Positions 17,841 to 27,150 of a DNA stretch of 48,657 nt are shown here, in pieces. The translations under genes were made by a program, and so were the position numbers. The stretch covers positions 1 through 48,657 of the forward strand of contig CALXPU010000012.1 of the NCBI GenBank assembly GCA_944390455.1. The letters run 5' to 3'. Below the pieces are notes generated by a model, which did not search any database, was not told the origin of the DNA, and worked only from the letters and a program-made list of their open reading frames with translations. The DNA is from an uncultured Alphaproteobacteria bacterium. Its GTDB lineage: Bacteria; Pseudomonadota; Alphaproteobacteria; RF32; CAG-239. The number at the start of each line of letters is the position of its first letter. Position 1 is the first letter of the stretch.

Positions 17841-19259
17841 ATGATAAATCAAGATGACGAATTCCTTGGCGTAGATAAGAACTCCGGCTTTGCATTGCGT
17901 GTTATTATATTGTCCATTCCAGCCGGTCTCATCTTTTTGATATTAGGTTTATGCGACATATTATCCACTCCGCTCGCCGCTTTATCATATATCTGCATTT
18001 TGTTTTTTAATACCGTATTTTTAATGCCGATATCCACCGAACTTCAACAAATCAAAAAGTACATTTTAAGTTTATCCTCAGGCGCCAGTGAAGAAAAAGA
18101 ATTAAGCAATTTAACTGAAAAAGAAACGCGTGATTTAACTGCAGCCATTAACTCCATGCATAAATTCTGGGTAGCCAAAACCGGCACATTAGAAAACCGC
18201 ACCTTATCAGATGCGGCAGTCTTAGACACCCTCCCCGATCCTTTAATGATGATAAACCAATCTTACAACGTCATCGGAGCCAACCTTGCCGCCAGACGAT
18301 TGTTTGAAACAGATTTAAATGGCAAAGACATCAAAAACTTTATCCAAGATACAAAGTTTAATACCACCCTATCCAAAGTATTAAATAACGAAAGTAAACA
18401 AGAAGAATTAAATTTATGCTTAAGCACCCAAAAAGAAAAACCGAAATTCTATGTTCGTATCAGTACGATTCCATGGTTTGCCAAAGGAGAAATCGTCGCC
18501 GTTATCTCGTTCTATGATTTACATAAAGCCCTCCAATTAGAGCAAATGCAGCAAGACTTTGTCGCCAATGCCAGCCACGAATTGCGCACCCCTTTATCTA
18601 TCATATCGGGTTTTATAGAAACACTGCAAACCACCGCCAAAGATGACGAAAAAGCACGAGATAAATTTCTTCACATCATGCAAGAACAAACCAGCTATAT
18701 GTCAGCTTTAATAGAAAACTTGCTCTCTTTGTCCAAGATAGAATTGAGCATCAACACTCCGCCTGAAGACAAAGTAAACATCAACGGTATTATCCGAGAA
18801 ATAAAGAGCGCTTTAGAAATAAAACTAAAAGAACATCATTTGGAATTAAGCACCCGCTTTGCTCGTTTACCACACATCATAGCCGACGAGCATCAAATCA
18901 CACAAGTTTTACAAAACCTAATGGATAACGCGGTAAAATATGCCTCCGATAATAGCGTCATTTCGGTTATAACGGCAAAAATAAATGAAATACCTAAAAA
19001 CCGTTATTATGAAGTAGCCGAAGGAGAAACCGTAGAAATCAGTATCTCCAACAGCGGTGTTACCATCAGTAAAGAAGATTTAAATCGCCTAACCGAGCGT
19101 TTTTACCGTTTACAAGAACACAAAAACAAAAACATCAAAGGAACGGGACTTGGATTATCCATAGCATCACAAATCATCAAACGTCACCGCGGCAATTTAA
19201 TTATCACCTCCGAAAATGGTTTAACAACGTTCAAGATTTACCTTCCGCTAAAGCTCTAA
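17841..19259 (+). CDS. PhoR-like sensor histidine kinase, orphan
   Basis: Membrane sensor kinase of 472 residues: two helices near 18-40 and 44-62 with almost no periplasmic loop, a PAS-like domain about 125-225, then the H-box FVANASHELRTPLSII with phospho-acceptor His246. The ATP-binding domain has the N-box QNLMDNAVKYA and the G2 box GTGLGLSIAS; the LTERFYR F-box is typical of PhoR. The G1 box reads SNSGVTI instead of DxGxGI, a variant also known in VanS-type kinases. No response regulator is adjacent, so the partner lies elsewhere. The frame opens earlier at a TTG (17781), but a -10 box lies after that codon, so the ATG at 17841 is the start. Confidence 0.88.
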   Translation: MINQDDEFLGVDKNSGFALRVIILSIPAGLIFLILGLCDILSTPLAALSYICILFFNTVFLMPISTELQQIKKYILSLSSGASEEKELSNLTEKETRDLTAAINSMHKFWVAKTGTLENRTLSDAAVLDTLPDPLMMINQSYNVIGANLAARRLFETDLNGKDIKNFIQDTKFNTTLSKVLNNESKQEELNLCLSTQKEKPKFYVRISTIPWFAKGEIVAVISFYDLHKALQLEQMQQDFVANASHELRTPLSIISGFIETLQTTAKDDEKARDKFLHIMQEQTSYMSALIENLLSLSKIELSINTPPEDKVNINGIIREIKSALEIKLKEHHLELSTRFARLPHIIADEHQITQVLQNLMDNAVKYASDNSVISVITAKINEIPKNRYYEVAEGETVEISISNSGVTISKEDLNRLTERFYRLQEHKNKNIKGTGLGLSIASQIIKRHRGNLIITSENGLTTFKIYLPLKL

Positions 19260-19262
19260 ACA

Positions 19263-19298
19263 AAAAGGCAGACACTCAAAAAAGAGTATCTGCCCATT
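19263..19298. terminator. Terminator between kinase and lipoprotein genes
   Basis: GGCAGA-C-ACTC (19268-19278) pairs with GAGT-A-TCTGCC with one mismatch; flanked by As on the left. Convergent genes share it. Confidence 0.6.
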
Positions 19299-19305
19299 TC
19301 AAAAA

Positions 19306-20163
19306 TTAAACTTTTGCTTTCCGAGCTTTTTTCCGTTGATACGAAATACGGAACGGCGTCAATAACACACCGGCCACCAAGAGCAACGCCCAATAAAGTC
19401 CCCATGTTCTCAAAAGAACTTCTGGATAAATCTGACTTTTCTTAAGAGTATCCTCATTAAAGACACTTTTACTGATAAAGATATTTTCTCTCACGCCGGA
19501 ACGATATCTGCCATAGCGATACACTTGCACTTTTTCGCCGACATAAAGAGGCTCTTTTCTAAAAACATCTTTAGGATACGAATAATAAACCGTCTTATTA
19601 TCCACCACAAAGCGTTTTCCGCTAATTTCCGTAAGCGTACCTTCACCGACTTTTTCTAGTTTCCGATTAGGGTTCATCCAGATAACAGCAAACGCCGTCG
19701 CCCCCAAAAACAGAACCAACCCAATCATAATGTATTTATTGCTATTTGGGCTAAATAGCCAAAACGCCATCACCACAAAAGCTAGCGCAATCATAGTGAC
19801 CAGCCGTTCAGAAACCAGCAATTCTTTCCAATAGTGCCGAGATAGCGCATCATTGATAACTTTCGCATCCTGAATAGACACTTTAGAGATAAGCGGTTCA
19901 TCACCTTTATCATAAACAAAGCACTTATCACCGACCTTCAAGCTATCGGTATATTCCAACCCTTGCAACGACAAAGCGTCATACGCTTTTTTCGGAAACC
20001 AACTCCGACACACACTATCCTTATCGCTGACAATACTGACTGAAACCGCATCATAATCAACCGTTTCAATCACACCGCTGTCAATCAGCTCATAATCGGT
20101 CGAAACAATGCGACTGCACGAGGTTATGAGCAAAACCGTCAATAATAACCAAAACTTTTTCAT
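19306..20163 (-). CDS. Membrane lipoprotein of unknown function
   Basis: 285 residues starting with a lipoprotein signal (MKKFWLLLTVLLITSC, lipobox ITSC at 13-16). A periplasmic stretch is followed by two helices near residues 120-155 (LVTMIALAFVVMAFWLF; YIMIGLVLFLGATAFAVIW). A second soluble segment with a small beta-barrel look follows (VGEGTLTEISGKRFVVDN), then a final helix about 250-268 and a basic tail. The layout resembles DUF3592-type membrane proteins, in which each soluble segment probably folds as an OB-like domain, but that is inference. It is a single gene between the convergent kinase and pheA. Confidence 0.75.
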   Translation of the reverse strand: MKKFWLLLTVLLITSCSRIVSTDYELIDSGVIETVDYDAVSVSIVSDKDSVCRSWFPKKAYDALSLQGLEYTDSLKVGDKCFVYDKGDEPLISKVSIQDAKVINDALSRHYWKELLVSERLVTMIALAFVVMAFWLFSPNSNKYIMIGLVLFLGATAFAVIWMNPNRKLEKVGEGTLTEISGKRFVVDNKTVYYSYPKDVFRKEPLYVGEKVQVYRYGRYRSGVRENIFISKSVFNEDTLKKSQIYPEVLLRTWGLYWALLLVAGVLLTPFRISYQRKKARKAKV

Positions 20164-20240
20164 ACTAATTATTTTTAAAGTGAAACATAATAATCAAATT
20201 ACTGTTCTCAAAATATCACGAAACCAAAAGATTTCAAGCA

Positions 20241-20269
20241 CAAAAAAGGCCGCCCGAAAAGAGCGACCT
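20241..20269 (-). terminator. Terminator of pheA
   Basis: Minus strand: AAGGTCGC (complement of 20262-20269) pairs with GCGGCCTT with one mismatch, then TTTT. Confidence 0.72.
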
Positions 20270-20289
20270 TACCAACAATGCAAATCTCT

Positions 20290-21123
20290 CTACAAATAAC
20301 GTCTTGGATTAGCTTTATACGTACCCAAGAAGTGAATACTTTCAGAATAAAATTTAAGTTCTTCAAAAGCTAATTTGAACTCACGAGATTCCGGATGTGC
20401 TTCTATCTCTACATAAAACTGAGCAGATACAAAGTTACCCCCGATAACATAACTCTCAATTTTCGTTAAGTTAACACCATTGGTTGCAAAACCGCCCAAC
20501 GCTTTATAAAGAGCCGCCGGAATATTTTTCACATGAAAAACAAGTGAGGTAATAAATTTAGAACCATCATCTTTCGGCATCGTTTTAGTACGGCTCATCA
20601 CCAAAAATCTGGTTGTATTGTTTTTATCATTTTCAATATTAGAAACCAAGATTTGCAATCCATAAATATCCGCCGCCAACTTAGAAGCAATTGCCGCTCT
20701 GGTTTTATCCTGCATTTCAACAATACGTTCGCAAGACTTCGCCGTATCAATACGAGAAAGCGCTTTAATGGTATGCTGTTTCAAAAACTCGGAACACTGA
20801 GCCAAAGCTTGTGGATGCGAAGCTGCTGCCTCAATATCTTCAAGTTTTGCCCCCGGAAGTGCCAAAAGTTGATGTTCCACGCGTAAAAAGTGTTCTCCGA
20901 TAATAGTCAAACCGGTTTTGGGCAAGAGAAAATGCACATCAGAAACACGACCGGCATTAGAATTTTCAACTGGAATAACCGCAAAATCCGCTTCACCGTT
21001 ATTAACCAATTCCATAGCCTGTTCAAACGTATCGCACGGAATATAATCCGCCCCTGGAAAAAGCTCGGTACAAGCGATATGCGAATAAGCGCCGAGCGCC
21101 CCCTGAAAAGTAATTTTCTGCAT
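20290..21123 (-). CDS. pheA: Prephenate dehydratase
   Basis: Converts prephenate to phenylpyruvate, the committed step to phenylalanine. It is monofunctional: 277 residues with no chorismate mutase domain. The catalytic domain has TFQGALGAYSH at the N-terminus, PVENSNAGRV (51-60) and the catalytic TRF at 171-173 in NNTTRFLV. The C-terminal ACT domain (about 195-270) contains GVNLTKIESYVIGG; the ESRP seen in many relatives is ESYV here, as is usual in alphaproteobacteria. GAGG lies 9 bases before the ATG. Single gene with its own terminator. Phenylalanine feedback through the ACT domain is expected from the family. Confidence 0.95.
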   Translation of the reverse strand: MQKITFQGALGAYSHIACTELFPGADYIPCDTFEQAMELVNNGEADFAVIPVENSNAGRVSDVHFLLPKTGLTIIGEHFLRVEHQLLALPGAKLEDIEAAASHPQALAQCSEFLKQHTIKALSRIDTAKSCERIVEMQDKTRAAIASKLAADIYGLQILVSNIENDKNNTTRFLVMSRTKTMPKDDGSKFITSLVFHVKNIPAALYKALGGFATNGVNLTKIESYVIGGNFVSAQFYVEIEAHPESREFKLAFEELKFYSESIHFLGTYKANPRRYL

Positions 21124-21202
21124 TTTTCATATCCTCAAAAATAAAACTCAATTAGAAAAATCATAACAAAAAAAGCCCCACTGTCAAGTCGGAGTTTCCA
21201 CA

Positions 21203-21235
21203 AAAATAAAACGTCGCATAAAACTATACGACGTT
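21203..21235 (-). terminator. Terminator of the deaminase gene
   Basis: AACGTCG (21210-21216) pairs with CGACGTT (21229-21235); on the minus strand it is followed by TTATTTTTG. Confidence 0.75.
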
Positions 21236-21262
21236 CCATTAATCAATCAAAACACTTACCGC

Positions 21263-21751
21263 TTAATATTGTCCTTTTTGCGCAAATTTCTCATGCCACT
21301 TTGTCATCACATCAACCGCTTCGTCACGACACTCTGCAATCGGCGTAGCATAAACCCCATCTTTGAGCATTTGATATAAATCATCATCTTTAAAACCGAT
21401 ACGCGCCGCATCTTCACGAGTAGCCGCAAAATAAATATTTTGAATATTCGCCCATTTTGCCGTCATCAAACACATCGGACAAGGCTCACAACTTGTATAG
21501 AGCACACACCCGCTTAAATCCCAAGTTCCCAGCGCCTGACAAGCCAAACGAATAGTATAAACTTCACCATGCGCGGACGGATCGTTATTTGCTAAAACAT
21601 GATTAAACCCTTCGGCAATTTTTTTTCCATCTTTATAAATTACAGCCCCAAACGGTCCCCCCATCGGCACATCAGCACAAGCAAGAGAAGCCGCCGACAT
21701 CTGGATAGCTTCTTTCATGGCCTCAACATCTTGTTTTGTAATTTCAACCAT
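21263..21751 (-). CDS. Guanine-deaminase-like nucleoside/base deaminase
   Basis: Cytidine-deaminase-fold enzyme of 162 residues. The zinc site is H61 with catalytic E63 (AHGE, where most relatives have HAE) and C91/C94 in TSCEPCPMC. The C-terminal part (ATREDAARIGFKDDDLY) resembles Bacillus-type GuaD better than the tRNA adenosine deaminase TadA, so deamination of guanine to xanthine or of a related base is most likely. GTG at 21754 is in frame, but the ATG at 21751 has GAGG at ideal spacing. Single gene with its own terminator, upstream of pheA. Substrate is not certain. Confidence 0.85.
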   Translation of the reverse strand: MVEITKQDVEAMKEAIQMSAASLACADVPMGGPFGAVIYKDGKKIAEGFNHVLANNDPSAHGEVYTIRLACQALGTWDLSGCVLYTSCEPCPMCLMTAKWANIQNIYFAATREDAARIGFKDDDLYQMLKDGVYATPIAECRDEAVDVMTKWHEKFAQKGQY

Positions 21752-21875
21752 CACAAACCTCTTTAAATAACATCACAAACGTTTTAGAAATATAAGAAAA
21801 ACAAAAAAGAGTCAAGTCCCCTCAAATAGAGAAATATTAAAGAAAAATCCATGAAATTATCATTTCCTCTTTACA

Positions 21876-21905
21876 AACAAAAAGTGCGATCCTTACACCG
21901 CACTT
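21876..21905 (-). terminator. Terminator of the recO-parC unit
   Basis: AAGTGCG (21882-21888) pairs with CGCACTT (21899-21905); minus strand continues TTTTTG. It lies 110 bases after parC. Confidence 0.72.
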
Positions 21906-22014
21906 ATAATTTACAAGTCTTAAAGAGCTCACCCAATAAATTCTCTCAAACGCATCTAAATTTTCACGCCTTAAAGAAATAACTTCAAGCCATCTTTCAA
22001 TGCTTCTGGAACTT

Positions 22015-24246
22015 TTATTCCTTAAAGAATTTATTGGTTTTCGGGAATCCAAACGGAACCAATCGTCCGACTTGCGCACGATGTCCAAGCCATGTAAGCA
22101 GCTCTTTCTCATTAGCCACACCGCCGGAACGATTATAACAAAAGCCCTCTTCTTCCTTAAAGATTTGGATGTCAGACATTTTGCATCCCGCCTGATATTT
22201 CTGCAAACCAACACCGCGACCACGTGCCATGGTCGGAATTTCCTCCAATTTAAAGATAAGCAGTTTGCGGTTTTCACCAACAATAGCCACCATATCGCCG
22301 GTAATTTTTTTACAGAACGCCGCCGTTTCACCTTCTGCCAAATTAAGGATTTTACGTCCGTTGCGTGTTTGCGCAATAATATGACTTTCATCAATCACAA
22401 AGCCGTGTCCGTAATCAGAAGCAACCACATATTTTGCCCCTTTTTCAAAAACAAACATAGCGCAAACATTATCCGTACCACCCAAATCAATCATCAAGCG
22501 CACCGGCTGTCCAAATCCACGTCCTGAAGGAATTTCGCTGGCATTGATATTAAAGAATTTTCCGGATGTATCAAACAAAATGATTTTGTCGGTTGTATAG
22601 GCATGAATAGCCAACTGCAACGCATCATCTTCCTTGAATTTGAAGTCATCATTAAGCGGCACATACCCCTTCATACTTCTAATCCAACCTTTTTGCGAAA
22701 GAATAATGGTAATCGGCTCTTTTTCAACCATAACTTCAATCGGCACGTCAACATCTTCGGGCATATCGGCAAACTGACTGCGACGACGACCAAGCGGTGT
22801 TTTTTTGCCAAATTTATCTTTCATCACATTGATTTCTTCTGCCAATTTAGCAAAGCGCAATTCTTCACTGCCGAGTAATTTTTCAAGTTCATTTTTCTCT
22901 TCGGTCAGTTCGTCAAATTCACCACGAATTTCCTCTTCTTCCAATTTACGCAAGTTGCGCAATTTCATATTGAGAATAGCTTCCGCCTGATTATCAGTCA
23001 AAGCGAATTTCGCCATCAATGATGCTTTAGCATCTTCTTCTTCACGAATAATGCGAATAACTTCATCCAAATTCAAATACGCAATCAAATAACCGGATAA
23101 AATTTCCAATCTGGCCATAATTTTATCCAAACGATATTGCGATTTACGAATAAGAACTTTATGTCTGTGATTTAGATATTCTTTAAGAACTTCCTTAAGG
23201 CTCATCACTCTCGGCACACCATCGGAAGAAAGCACGTTCATATTCATAGCAAAACGTACTTCAAGCTCGGTCTGTTTGAATAAATGCTCCATTAAGAGAT
23301 TAGCATCAACTGTACGATTCTTCGGTTCCAAGACAATCCGCACGTCATGAGCGGATTCGTCACGCACATCGGCCAAGAGAGGCAATTTTTTATCTTCCAA
23401 AAGTTGTGCGATTTTTTCAATCAATTTGGATTTAATCACTTGGTACGGAATTTCCGTAACCACGATTTGATATTGCCCTTTACCAAGGTCTTCTTTTTCC
23501 CATTTCGCCCGAATACGGAAATAACCTTTACCGTGCGTATAAGCGTCAACAATCGCCTTCTGATCGGCAATAATCAAACCGCCGGTAGGAAAATCAGGTC
23601 CTTTAACATATTTAACCAAATCCGTAATTTCGCATTCTGGATTTTTGATTAAATAGAGTAAAGCGTCTGCCACTTCGCCTAAGTTATGCGGCGGAATATT
23701 CGTTGCCATACCAACGGCAATACCGGCCGAACCATTACACAAGAGGTTTGGCACAGCCGCAGGCATAACTACAGGCTCTTGTTCTTCGCCATCGTATGTA
23801 TCCATAAAATCAACGGCGTTTTCGTTTAAGCCTTCCATTAAGGCCATAGCAAATTCGGTCAAGCGCGCTTCGGTATAACGCATGGCGGCAGCGCCATCTC
23901 CGTCAATATTACCAAAGTTACCTTGTCCGTCCACCAAAGGATAGCGCACAGAAAAATCTTGCGCCAAACGCACCATAGCACCATAAACAGCGCTATCGCC
24001 GTGTGGGTGATATTTACCGATAACATCACCAACCACTCTCGCACATTTCTTAAAACCGGATTTGGGATCAAGTTTTAACTGACGCATCGCATACAACAAA
24101 CGACGATGCACAGGTTTAAGTCCGTCACGCACATCAGGTAACGAGCGAGCCACAATCGTTGACATCGCATAAGAAAGATATCTTTTGCTTAATTCTTCTT
24201 TTAACTTAACGTCATGAATTCTTTCTTCTACAACTTCTTCTTCCAT
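22015..24246 (-). CDS. parC: DNA topoisomerase IV subunit A
   Basis: Breakage-reunion subunit of the type IIA topoisomerase that decatenates daughter chromosomes. 743 residues, the length of alphaproteobacterial ParC rather than the longer GyrA. It also lacks the GyrA-box found in gyrase. The catalytic tyrosine is Y124 in [10 protein letters not shown]. The quinolone region [13 protein letters not shown] keeps the sensitive serine (S85). The C-terminal third is the beta-pinwheel, partly degraded in its blade motifs as usual for ParC. Start choice: ATG at 24246 has GAGG five bases before it; ATG 24264 and TTG 24273 are in frame but poorer. It follows recO by 149 bases, a common alphaproteobacterial order. 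Confidence 0.95.
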   Translation of the reverse strand: MEEEVVEERIHDVKLKEELSKRYLSYAMSTIVARSLPDVRDGLKPVHRRLLYAMRQLKLDPKSGFKKCARVVGDVIGKYHPHGDSAVYGAMVRLAQDFSVRYPLVDGQGNFGNIDGDGAAAMRYTEARLTEFAMALMEGLNENAVDFMDTYDGEEQEPVVMPAAVPNLLCNGSAGIAVGMATNIPPHNLGEVADALLYLIKNPECEITDLVKYVKGPDFPTGGLIIADQKAIVDAYTHGKGYFRIRAKWEKEDLGKGQYQIVVTEIPYQVIKSKLIEKIAQLLEDKKLPLLADVRDESAHDVRIVLEPKNRTVDANLLMEHLFKQTELEVRFAMNMNVLSSDGVPRVMSLKEVLKEYLNHRHKVLIRKSQYRLDKIMARLEILSGYLIAYLNLDEVIRIIREEEDAKASLMAKFALTDNQAEAILNMKLRNLRKLEEEEIRGEFDELTEEKNELEKLLGSEELRFAKLAEEINVMKDKFGKKTPLGRRRSQFADMPEDVDVPIEVMVEKEPITIILSQKGWIRSMKGYVPLNDDFKFKEDDALQLAIHAYTTDKIILFDTSGKFFNINASEIPSGRGFGQPVRLMIDLGGTDNVCAMFVFEKGAKYVVASDYGHGFVIDESHIIAQTRNGRKILNLAEGETAAFCKKITGDMVAIVGENRKLLIFKLEEIPTMARGRGVGLQKYQAGCKMSDIQIFKEEEGFCYNRSGGVANEKELLTWLGHRAQVGRLVPFGFPKTNKFFKE

Positions 24247-24395
24247 TACACCCTCAGTTATCATCTGCCGCAAGGCAAAAACTTAGTTCAATATATAACC
24301 AACGACGCCCTCAAATCAAACAGCAGAGATTTTCTATTATCTTCATCACCCGCCATCTGACGCTTAGTCCAAAGTATATTTCAACCAACAAAAAC

Positions 24396-25220
24396 TCAGA
24401 CCGCGACACCGTAAAAATGTTTCTCCGTCTCTTCCCTCTGCTTTGCTTCATAATTAACCGCCACCACTTCTGTTTGTGAGGTGCTTTCATTAACGGCATC
24501 TTTGCCATCAAAATAGCGCCACACATCAGCCCGAGAAGCTGGTATCGTCAAATTATGAAACTTAAAAAAGTTCTCTTTTAAGAAAAACTCAGTCATCTTT
24601 AGCACATTAAAAATTTCTGCATAAGTCGGTTGATAGTTGTTATCCACAACAAAATGCGGATATAAGAACAACTTATCGCGATACGGTTCCCCAACTTCTC
24701 TGCAAACCGCCTTTCCCGTACGAGGCGAAACATAATAAAGTCCCTCGGTTTGCCCCGTGACCGCACAACAATCAAGCGACAACCCCACCCCTAAATATTC
24801 CAAAGCATAAAACTCAAAAAAGGCATATTGCACCAGCATCTCTTTAAGGTCAGAAGCGGCAAAAAAGCGCCCTGCCACCTCATAGAGTAACGGCACTTCC
24901 TCATTTTCGTTCAATAAAGCTTTAAACATCGGCAACAATGAAGTCATCAATTCCAAGCGCTTAAAATCAGACATCATCAAAACAGCATTAGGCTCCAGCA
25001 ATTCCAACCGAAAAAGGCGACGCATATTTTCTTCCAACCTCGCCGACGCTTCAAAAAAGATTTTATTCCCCGGTTGAAATAAGCCTCTGTTTTTCTTAGA
25101 AGTTCCGTCAGCAACAAACGCCGTAATTTTTCCTTTACAACGCGTCAACAACGTCACGATTAAGGCTTTTTCGCCATATTTTCGCGCGCTTAGCACATAT
25201 CCTTCATCTTTAATTATCAT
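24396..25220 (-). CDS. recO: DNA repair protein RecO
   Basis: Recombination mediator that, with RecR, loads RecA at SSB-coated gaps. 274 residues: an N-terminal OB domain (MIIKDEGYVLSARKYGEKAL, then GKITAFVADGTSKKN), a helical middle and the zinc-finger-like segment LDCCAVTGQTEGLYYVSP. The tail after about 235 is low in conservation. The ATG at 25220 matches the family start; a GTG at 25232 is possible. A perfect TTGACA promoter lies 36 bases upstream, and parC follows, so the two are likely co-transcribed. Confidence 0.92.
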   Translation of the reverse strand: MIIKDEGYVLSARKYGEKALIVTLLTRCKGKITAFVADGTSKKNRGLFQPGNKIFFEASARLEENMRRLFRLELLEPNAVLMMSDFKRLELMTSLLPMFKALLNENEEVPLLYEVAGRFFAASDLKEMLVQYAFFEFYALEYLGVGLSLDCCAVTGQTEGLYYVSPRTGKAVCREVGEPYRDKLFLYPHFVVDNNYQPTYAEIFNVLKMTEFFLKENFFKFHNLTIPASRADVWRYFDGKDAVNESTSQTEVVAVNYEAKQREETEKHFYGVAV

Positions 25221-25255
25221 TTTTTGAAGCACAAACCTAATAAAACATAGCTAGA

Positions 25256-25283
25256 ACTATAAACTTTTTGAGGTGATTGTCAA
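25256..25283 (-). promoter_or_regulatory. Promoter of recO-parC
   Basis: Minus strand: TTGACA (25278-25283), 16 bases, TATAGT (25256-25261). Near-consensus sigma70 promoter, start site about 30 bases before the recO ATG. Confidence 0.75.
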
Positions 25284-25342
25284 CCATCAGCGCTCAAGAT
25301 GTGCAAAGATACCCCTTGATTTCCGCACCATTTTACCCCACA

Positions 25343-25413
25343 CAAAAAGCTCAAGCGGATAAGACCTCTCTCTTATTTAACAACAAGCACAAAAAGTCTA
25401 CCCACTCGAGCTT
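25343..25413 (-). terminator. Long-stem hairpin after kdsA
   Basis: On the minus strand a 12-bp stem (complement of 25402-25413 with complement of 25347-25358, two wobbles) closes a 43-base region and is followed by a U-run. It may be the kdsA terminator or a small stable RNA of about 70 nt. A second hairpin lies at about 25308-25335. Confidence 0.45.
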
Positions 25414-25440
25414 AGTAATATTCAAAACACAAAAGACGAT

Positions 25441-26283
25441 TTAAAAGATATCCAAACGTTTGCGCACTTCATCAAACTGTTTCAACACTTCCAATACGCC
25501 TTTCATATCTTTAAGCGCAATAGTGTTCGGACCATCAGAAAGTGCCTTATCTGGATTCTCGTGTGTTTCCATAAATACGGCAGCCACGCCAACAGCCACA
25601 GCCGCTCTTGCAAGAACCGGAGCAAACTCACGTTGTCCACCTGAAGAACCGCCCATACCGCCTGGTTGTTGTACGGAGTGTGTCGCATCAAAGATAATCG
25701 GACAACCGGTATCTTGAGCCATACGAGGCAACCCACGCATATCCGTAACGAGTGTGTTATAACCGAAACTTGTACCACGTTCGGTCAAACAAACATTATG
25801 ATTACCAGATTCGTCGCATTTAACCACCAAATTTTTGGCTTCCCAAGGCGCCAAGAACTGTCCTTTTTTAATATTAACCACTTTACCGGTCTGAGCTGCA
25901 GCCACAACCAAATCTGTCTGACGGCATAAGAAAGCCGGAATTTGGAGCATATCAACATGTTGAGCCACAATAGCGCACTGTTCATGTTCATGCACGTCGG
26001 TAACGATTGGCAAATTATTATAAAGTTTTTTAATTTCATCAAACGTGCGCATACCTTCTTCCAAACCCACACCACGCGCACCATGAATAGAAGTACGATT
26101 AGCTTTGTCAAAAGAAGCCTTAAAAATATAAGGAATATTAAGTTCCTTAGTAATTTCCACCATAGCTCCTGCAATATCAATAGCATGCTGTCTACTTTCA
26201 ATCTGGCAAGGTCCGCAAAGCAAACCAAAAGGCAAATTATTAGAAAGTTTTACGCCATTAACGTCAACAATTCTTTGTTCCAT
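25441..26283 (-). CDS. kdsA: 2-dehydro-3-deoxyphosphooctonate aldolase (KDO-8-P synthase)
   Basis: Condenses arabinose 5-phosphate and PEP to Kdo-8-phosphate for lipopolysaccharide; its presence shows a Gram-negative envelope. 280 residues with the family blocks IFKASFDKANRTS, PAFLCRQTDL, IFDATHSVQQPGG and ETHENPDKALSDGPN. Near the N-terminus it has LLCGPCQIES, where the metal-dependent class carries a Cys and the E. coli type an Asn, so this should be a metal-dependent enzyme. AAGGG precedes the ATG at 26283; the in-frame TTG at 26298 lies upstream of that site. Confidence 0.95.
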   Translation of the reverse strand: MEQRIVDVNGVKLSNNLPFGLLCGPCQIESRQHAIDIAGAMVEITKELNIPYIFKASFDKANRTSIHGARGVGLEEGMRTFDEIKKLYNNLPIVTDVHEHEQCAIVAQHVDMLQIPAFLCRQTDLVVAAAQTGKVVNIKKGQFLAPWEAKNLVVKCDESGNHNVCLTERGTSFGYNTLVTDMRGLPRMAQDTGCPIIFDATHSVQQPGGMGGSSGGQREFAPVLARAAVAVGVAAVFMETHENPDKALSDGPNTIALKDMKGVLEVLKQFDEVRKRLDIF

Positions 26284-26382
26284 AGTTATCCCTTTCAAAA
26301 AGTATCAGTTGCAAGAAAGGTATGTCATTTTTCTTTAAGCGTCAATCAAAATAAACTTTTCCCCATTCTCTCCCAAGAAACA

Positions 26383-26420
26383 CAAAAAAAATCCCCGATT
26401 TGCCAAAGCAAAAAGGGGAT
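26383..26420 (-). terminator. Terminator of the 26436 gene
   Basis: ATCCCC (26391-26396) pairs with GGGGAT (26415-26420); minus strand ends TTTTTTTT. Confidence 0.75.
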
Positions 26421-26435
26421 AAAATTCAAAGTACG

Positions 26436-26975
26436 TTAAGCTCTTTTCTTCCGCATCTTATCAAGCTTATGAACCTGATGATCATAAATAGAAGCGTAAG
26501 AAACACCTCTTTGAGCCATTTTTTCCTGAAGAGAAACACCATCTTTAACAGCCTCTTGCTCGGCACGATGTTTAACCTCATTCAAAACTTCCGGCAACAA
26601 TTCAATATTATAGCTAACCGCATACGTGAATAAAATTCTGATATTCAGTTTTTCATCCAACAAATCTTTTTGCAGCGCAAGAATATCCTCATCACCACCA
26701 CGTACAAGATACTTTTTATTTTTGTAACGTCTGTGCCATCCGCTTCTGCTCATAGAAAGAGCATAGGTAAACAGCGTAGAGTTATGCTCTAGCATAAACT
26801 CCAGACAAGAGAGATACATCTGAGACGTCTGTTCCATATAAAGGCGAAGAAAATTTCGCGCATCAGCCAGATTACCCAAACCACACAACGCTTCAACAAA
26901 AGCTAATTCTCTCTCTGCACTCAATGTGCCAACTTCGGCTTCGCGAACGAATGCCATAATTTCTGTCTTACACAT
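26436..26975 (-). CDS. Hypothetical protein
   Basis: About 180-residue soluble, mostly helical protein that I do not recognise. The helices near the N-terminus (ERELAFVEALCGLGNLADAR) and middle (LFTYALSMSRSGW; LFTYAVSYNIELLP) look like two related helical hairpins. The C-terminus is basic (HKLDKMRKKRA), which could suggest nucleic-acid contact; this is inference. The frame opens earlier (27029), but the first 18 codons are Phe/Asn-rich and unlike protein. ATG 26975 is used and ATG 26957 is an alternative; neither has a good ribosome site. It lies between lon-like and kdsA genes, all minus, with its own terminator. Confidence 0.65.
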   Translation of the reverse strand: MCKTEIMAFVREAEVGTLSAERELAFVEALCGLGNLADARNFLRLYMEQTSQMYLSCLEFMLEHNSTLFTYALSMSRSGWHRRYKNKKYLVRGGDEDILALQKDLLDEKLNIRILFTYAVSYNIELLPEVLNEVKHRAEQEAVKDGVSLQEKMAQRGVSYASIYDHQVHKLDKMRKKRA

Positions 26976-27062
26976 AACAAAATAATTAAAATTAAAAAAA
27001 ATAAAAAACCTAAAAATAAATAAGTTCAAGTAATGTAACGCCTATAATCAGTTTTGTAAAGC

Positions 27063-27096
27063 AAAAAAACACCCTCCGCCCGAATGAGCGAAGGGT
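27063..27096 (-). terminator. Terminator of the Lon-family gene
   Basis: ACCCT-C-CGC (27071-27079) pairs with GCG-A-AGGGT (27088-27096) with one mismatch; minus strand continues GTTTTTTT. Confidence 0.78.
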
Positions 27097-27150
27097 ATTA
27101 ATTAAATCAATAAGTTAGAGCAAGCTCTTAAATTGACATTTGAGTTTTTA

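Noticed and set aside
20290..21123. Altered ESRP motif in PheA as sign of lost feedback control
   Set aside because: ESY-type variants are usual for alphaproteobacterial PheA.
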